Shown: piece after piece, positions 60,513 to 64,000 of the stretch | Layout: each line of letters starts with the position of its first letter | Position numbering within the stretch: position 1 is the first letter of the stretch | Assembly: GCA_029531795.1 (NCBI GenBank) | Contig: JAPEIS010000014.1 | Location: 124,001-188,000 of the forward strand | DNA length: 64,000 bases | From: Sclerotinia nivalis | Taxonomy: Eukaryota > Ascomycota > Leotiomycetes > Helotiales > Sclerotiniaceae | Direction: 5' to 3' | Position numbers and translations under genes: made by a program | The notes under the pieces: generated by a model | Databases searched by the model: none | What the model saw: the letters and a program-made list of their open reading frames with translations, nothing else | Told to the model about the DNA's origin: nothing

Positions 60513-62270
60513 ATGTTATCTACCAGACGTCTCCTCTCCTCCATCCCTCGTAAATCCTCTTTTCTCAATTCCAAACCCAAATTTACGATACGCACACTGG
60601 CTACAGAAGCTAAATCATTCAAGATGTCTTCCATGAACGCCATGAATACAAAGGAAGAAGGCGATATCTCCAGCGTCTTCGTCTCACTCTCTGGAGCCAA
60701 AGCTACACCCCTCCCAGAACGTTTCGCCGACATCAAACGCAACCTTATCCGCGGTCACGAAGAAGCCATTCAAGCATCTTTCACTCGTCTCATCAATCGT
60801 CTCGCGGTTGAAAATCCTAAGGTCGCACAATTGGGTTCGAAAATTATTCCAAGTGTGACTTTTAAGGATATTGTCGAGAAGAATGTAACTGAGGAACAGT
60901 TGAAAGATATGAGAGACAAGGGTGCAGTTGTTATTAGGGGAGTTGTGGATGAGAAGATGGCGAGAGGTTACAAGGAGGAGGTCGAAAATTATGTTAAATT
61001 GAATCCTAGTACTAAGGGTATGTTATTATTATTTTCATTTTTGATTCCTATCCACGCTTTCTCCCATAGATTTGAATACAATATCCATCTTGGGCATTAA
61101 AAATAAACCGAGATGAACAAAACTGACAGACATAGGCTTCCCAGCAAACGATCCCCAGGTCTTCGAACTCTACTGGTCACCACCACAAGTCAAGGCACGT
61201 GGTCACCCAAACATGATCGCTGCTCAAAAGTTCCTCATTAACCTCTGGCACTCCTCCGACCCTAACTCACCGATCTCATTTTCCCAACCAGTTGTCTATG
61301 CCGACCGCGTCCGCATCCGTCAACCTGGTGATGCTGTTTTCGCACTCGGTCCCCATGCCGATGGCGGATCCGTAGAACGCTGGGAACCCAATGGTTACGG
61401 TATCAAGGGAGTTTACGATTCCATTTTCCAAGGAAAGTGGGAAGAATTCGATCCCTTCGAGTCTTCATCCCGTGTTCCTGCCGTTAGTGATCTCTACCAT
61501 GGTGGAGGCAGCTGTTCCATGTTCCGCATGTTCCAAGCTTGGCTCGGTATGTCCCATACTGCACCTGGTGAAGGCACGTTGAAGGTAAACCCTCTTATTC
61601 AACTCACCACTGCCTACTTTTTGCTCCGACCCTTCTTTGAACCCATCAAGGAATTGCCCGAGGGAAAGGAAGATCAATACACTGAAGAATTTCTCAGTCC
61701 CGAGAATTGGAGATTGATCCCGACTGACAAGATGACTTCTGCGCTTCATGGTGCTACACCCAGTCAGGGACAAGAGATGACTGAAAAATTGCATCCACAT
61801 TTGGATTTGAAGAATACCATGGTTCATATTCCAAAGATCAACCCAGGTGACTATGTTGCTTGGCATTGCGATAGTAAGTTTTCTTATTTCTTTAACCCTC
61901 TTTATATTGTTCTCGTGATCAACACCTTGCTAATCAATCCGCACCCATAGTGATCCACTCCGTAGACAAAACCCACGCCGGCAACTCCGACAGTTCCGTC
62001 CTTTACATCCCCGCCTGTCCACTCACCCCCATCAACGCCGAAGCACTCGCCCGCCAACGCGACACCTTCCTTGCCGGTGTTCCAGGCCCAGATTTCCCAG
62101 GCGGAAAAGGTGAGAGTGAACATATTGGTCGACCAGGACTTGAGGAACTCGAGGCATGGACTGGTGAGGAGGGATTGAGAGCTATGGGATTGAGTAAATT
62201 TATCGCAAGTGAGAAGGGAGCCGGTGTTGAAGATGCTGTCAAGATCGGAAATGAGTATTTGGGATTTTAG
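60513..62270 (+). CDS. DUF1479 protein (2-oxoglutarate oxygenase-like), probably mitochondrial
   Basis: Predicted 520-residue member of the DUF1479 family, related to E. coli YbiU and built like Fe(II)/2-oxoglutarate oxygenases. Exons are 60513-61017, 61136-61873 and 61951-62270. Introns are GTATGT...CATAG (118 bp) and GTAAGT...CATAG (77 bp); both joins are phase 1 and give 521 codons. The N-terminus MLSTRRLLSSIPRKSSFLNS is Arg/Ser-rich without acids, a likely mitochondrial presequence; a second ATG at the MSSMNAMNTK segment could give a cytosolic form. Family marks are KGAVVIRGVVDEKMARGYKE, the metal-binding HxD in GPHADGGSVERW (His near 242), LYHGGGSCSMFRMFQAWLGM and the distal histidine region YVAWHCDMIHSVDKTH. 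The substrate is unknown. Confidence 0.9.
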
Positions 62271-64000
62271 GGGATGTGGAGAGTTTGGTGGGTATTTTGA
62301 TTTGAGATAGGGAGGGATAATGGTTATTAAATTGCTCGTGTGGCGGCTTCACTGTCGGAGGAAGCGAATTCAGTTTGCATTGATAGTCTGGGGAGTTATT
62401 TGACAGCGAGCATAGCATGGCACGGACGGCGTAGGATTTCATTTTGCATTTTCAATTCTTTCAATTCTTTTTCTCGTTTGAGAAATTGAAGTGTCAGATC
62501 ATGAGTTCACTGTCTACCAGTTTACTCAGTTTACTCAAATTACCACAGGGAAGGAACAAATTCGCATCTACGGTAAATTAGTAGGTAGAAAAGTACTAGG
62601 TACATAACAATCAAAGCTTTATGAAAAAAAAGACACTAATAGATGGCCAAATGTCACTTTGGGACATGTGCTCGTGAATGATGTCGGATAGTCCAGAAAG
62701 GGAATACTGGATGTTGATCTTGTGTCGGCGGGAGGGGCTTGGCGTGTGCGGATTACTGTTTATGGTAAGTGACCGCTTTTTTCGTGGAGAACTTAGGTAA
62801 GGCATCGGTGACCTTATTTGATTTTTTCAAGGCGATAACATGTATATGCATATGGTTTTATGTGCTGATGATTACTGATACCGATACATTTATGAGATTT
62901 TTTTCCTAGGTTATTTAGGAATTTGCTTTTCTCGATAGATACACAATCAGAAGTTTAATCCTGATGTCGGAATTCGGAATTAATATACGTTCTGAAGAAG
63001 TGCACCGGTGTATTGCGGTCGCATATCAAAATGTATTTATTGACATATCGATTGTAAGACTTACAATTGAGTGTATACTTCAACGAAACCAAAGCAGTGT
63101 TCATTCTCTCAATCATTTGGTCACTCTTTCCACTTTCACCTCAAGCCGGACCAAACAGTAAGGAAATAAAAAACGGGATTTGGAGTCCTCGATGTTCTGT
63201 TACGCTTCAGTAATTGTAGCTTTAACACCAAGTGTCACGTTGAATTCTCCGTAGCCGCTTCAAACCCTTTATCATTTAACTCAATTGCAGCATCTGGCGC
63301 AGTTTTCACGCCCGTATTATGACTCAATAATAACTTCATCGCAATGACCTGTTGTTTGAGAAGAGCAATATGGGGCCCAATATTTTTTGGGTTTTTCTCT
63401 ACGGCAGTAAGATTTACATCAATCTCCTCTCGCTGCTTTCATGTTTTAAACAGAACACTTAAATTGTGTTTGAGTTTCCGCATGATACTTCTATAGACCT
63501 GGATAGAAGGAATACCCCCTCCCAAAGTCACCCTCCAAACAGCAGACTGCAGTTCGATCCTGACTCCTTACATGAATTATTAGAGGAAACACCAATGAAT
63601 GAAGAGGAACATATCATAGTTGTCCTCCTTGCCACACGAGAGAGTGTATATTGACTGTTCGCAGAAATCAAATAATATTGAACGTTAACTTATGACGACG
63701 ATATATCCGTTTTTAGATTAAAGCGGGAGTATAGGTGGGATTGAGAGCAAGATTTCAAGAGAATCGTGGATACTTATTCAGAAGAAGAAGAAGGGATGTG
63801 TGATGAAATATCGCTAGATAAATCTGACTGGTTAAGATATTGGCCCATGCAATACTTTCAAATACAGGACACAGCAGTCTAAACGGCCTGGATGGTCATT
63901 TTCAAGCGTTAGAAAGAGATGTGAACGAGATTGTGTACTCCAGGTTGTAAATATGAAATGCTTTCACCCGGCAGTCCACGTCGATATAGACTATGAAACT
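62271..64000. other. Right-end intergenic DNA
   Basis: 3' flank of the DUF1479 gene, then unassigned DNA. Short frames at 62,964-63,161 and 63,466-63,654 have no motif. A possible ankyrin relic lies on the minus strand at about 63,240-63,440. Confidence 0.5.
63240..63440 (-). pseudogene. Possible ankyrin-repeat relic
   Basis: One minus-strand frame stays open for about 65 codons and includes EEIDVNLTAVEK, then HIALLKQQVIAMKLLLSHNT. The spacing of DVN, ALL and KLLLSH matches an ankyrin repeat, but the TPL-type start is lost. A stop closes the frame near 63,240. It is an isolated fragment and the assignment rests on one repeat only. Confidence 0.3.

Overview
The window is nuclear DNA of a filamentous ascomycete. 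Genes are interrupted by short introns of about 49-118 bp with GTRNGT donors and CTAAC/CTAAT-type branch sites, and several encode typical fungal families: HET, NACHT-ankyrin, F-box, Zn2Cys6 factor, Prm10/ThrE, dynactin p25 and DHX35. Moderate AT-richness, CT-rich leaders and a pogo/Fot1-type transposon carrying RIP-like mutations fit Leotiomycetes such as Botrytis or Sclerotinia. That placement is inference; no marker gene fixes the species.

Layout. 0.8-3.6 kb: an F-box gene and the dynactin p25 gene. 5.2-7.2 kb: a decayed NB-ARC/TPR (NLR-like) pseudogene. 8.6-11.3 kb: a Prm10/ThrE membrane protein on the minus strand. 11.3-18.6 kb: gene-poor, with one unassigned ORF and an F-box-like relic. 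18.7-23.0 kb: an intact 1462-residue HET-NACHT-ankyrin protein. 23-27.5 kb: no clear gene, but one clean core promoter. 27.5-29.8 kb: a single-pass membrane protein with a long disordered tail. 32.1-32.3 kb: a possible 50-residue membrane protein. 33.0-35.1 kb: a DHX35-like DEAH helicase. 36.3-38.2 kb: a complete but mutated pogo/Fot1 transposon with perfect 60-bp inverted repeats and TA duplications. 38.2-48.0 kb: gene-poor DNA with recurrent, diverged minus-strand TATA modules. 48.0-50.7 kb: a disrupted HExxH protein gene followed by an open 379-residue ORF. 51.8-53.0 kb: a secreted protein of ten four-cysteine repeats. 55.3-57.5 kb: a Zn-cluster transcription factor. 60.5-62.3 kb: a DUF1479 protein with a probable mitochondrial presequence. 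The last 1.7 kb holds only a possible ankyrin relic.

Conserved housekeeping genes (p25, Prm10, the membrane protein, DHX35, DUF1479) are islands between accessory stretches rich in NLR-like genes, pseudogenes, relics and a transposon. Three NLR-type traces lie in one window: the intact HET-NACHT-ANK gene, the NB-ARC/TPR pseudogene and the possible ankyrin relic. This suggests turnover of heterokaryon-incompatibility and self/non-self genes. There is no operon logic, and the genes do not form an obvious biosynthetic pathway. Exon boundaries were placed by hand from splice signals and frame continuity. All family names come from recognised motifs, with no database search.
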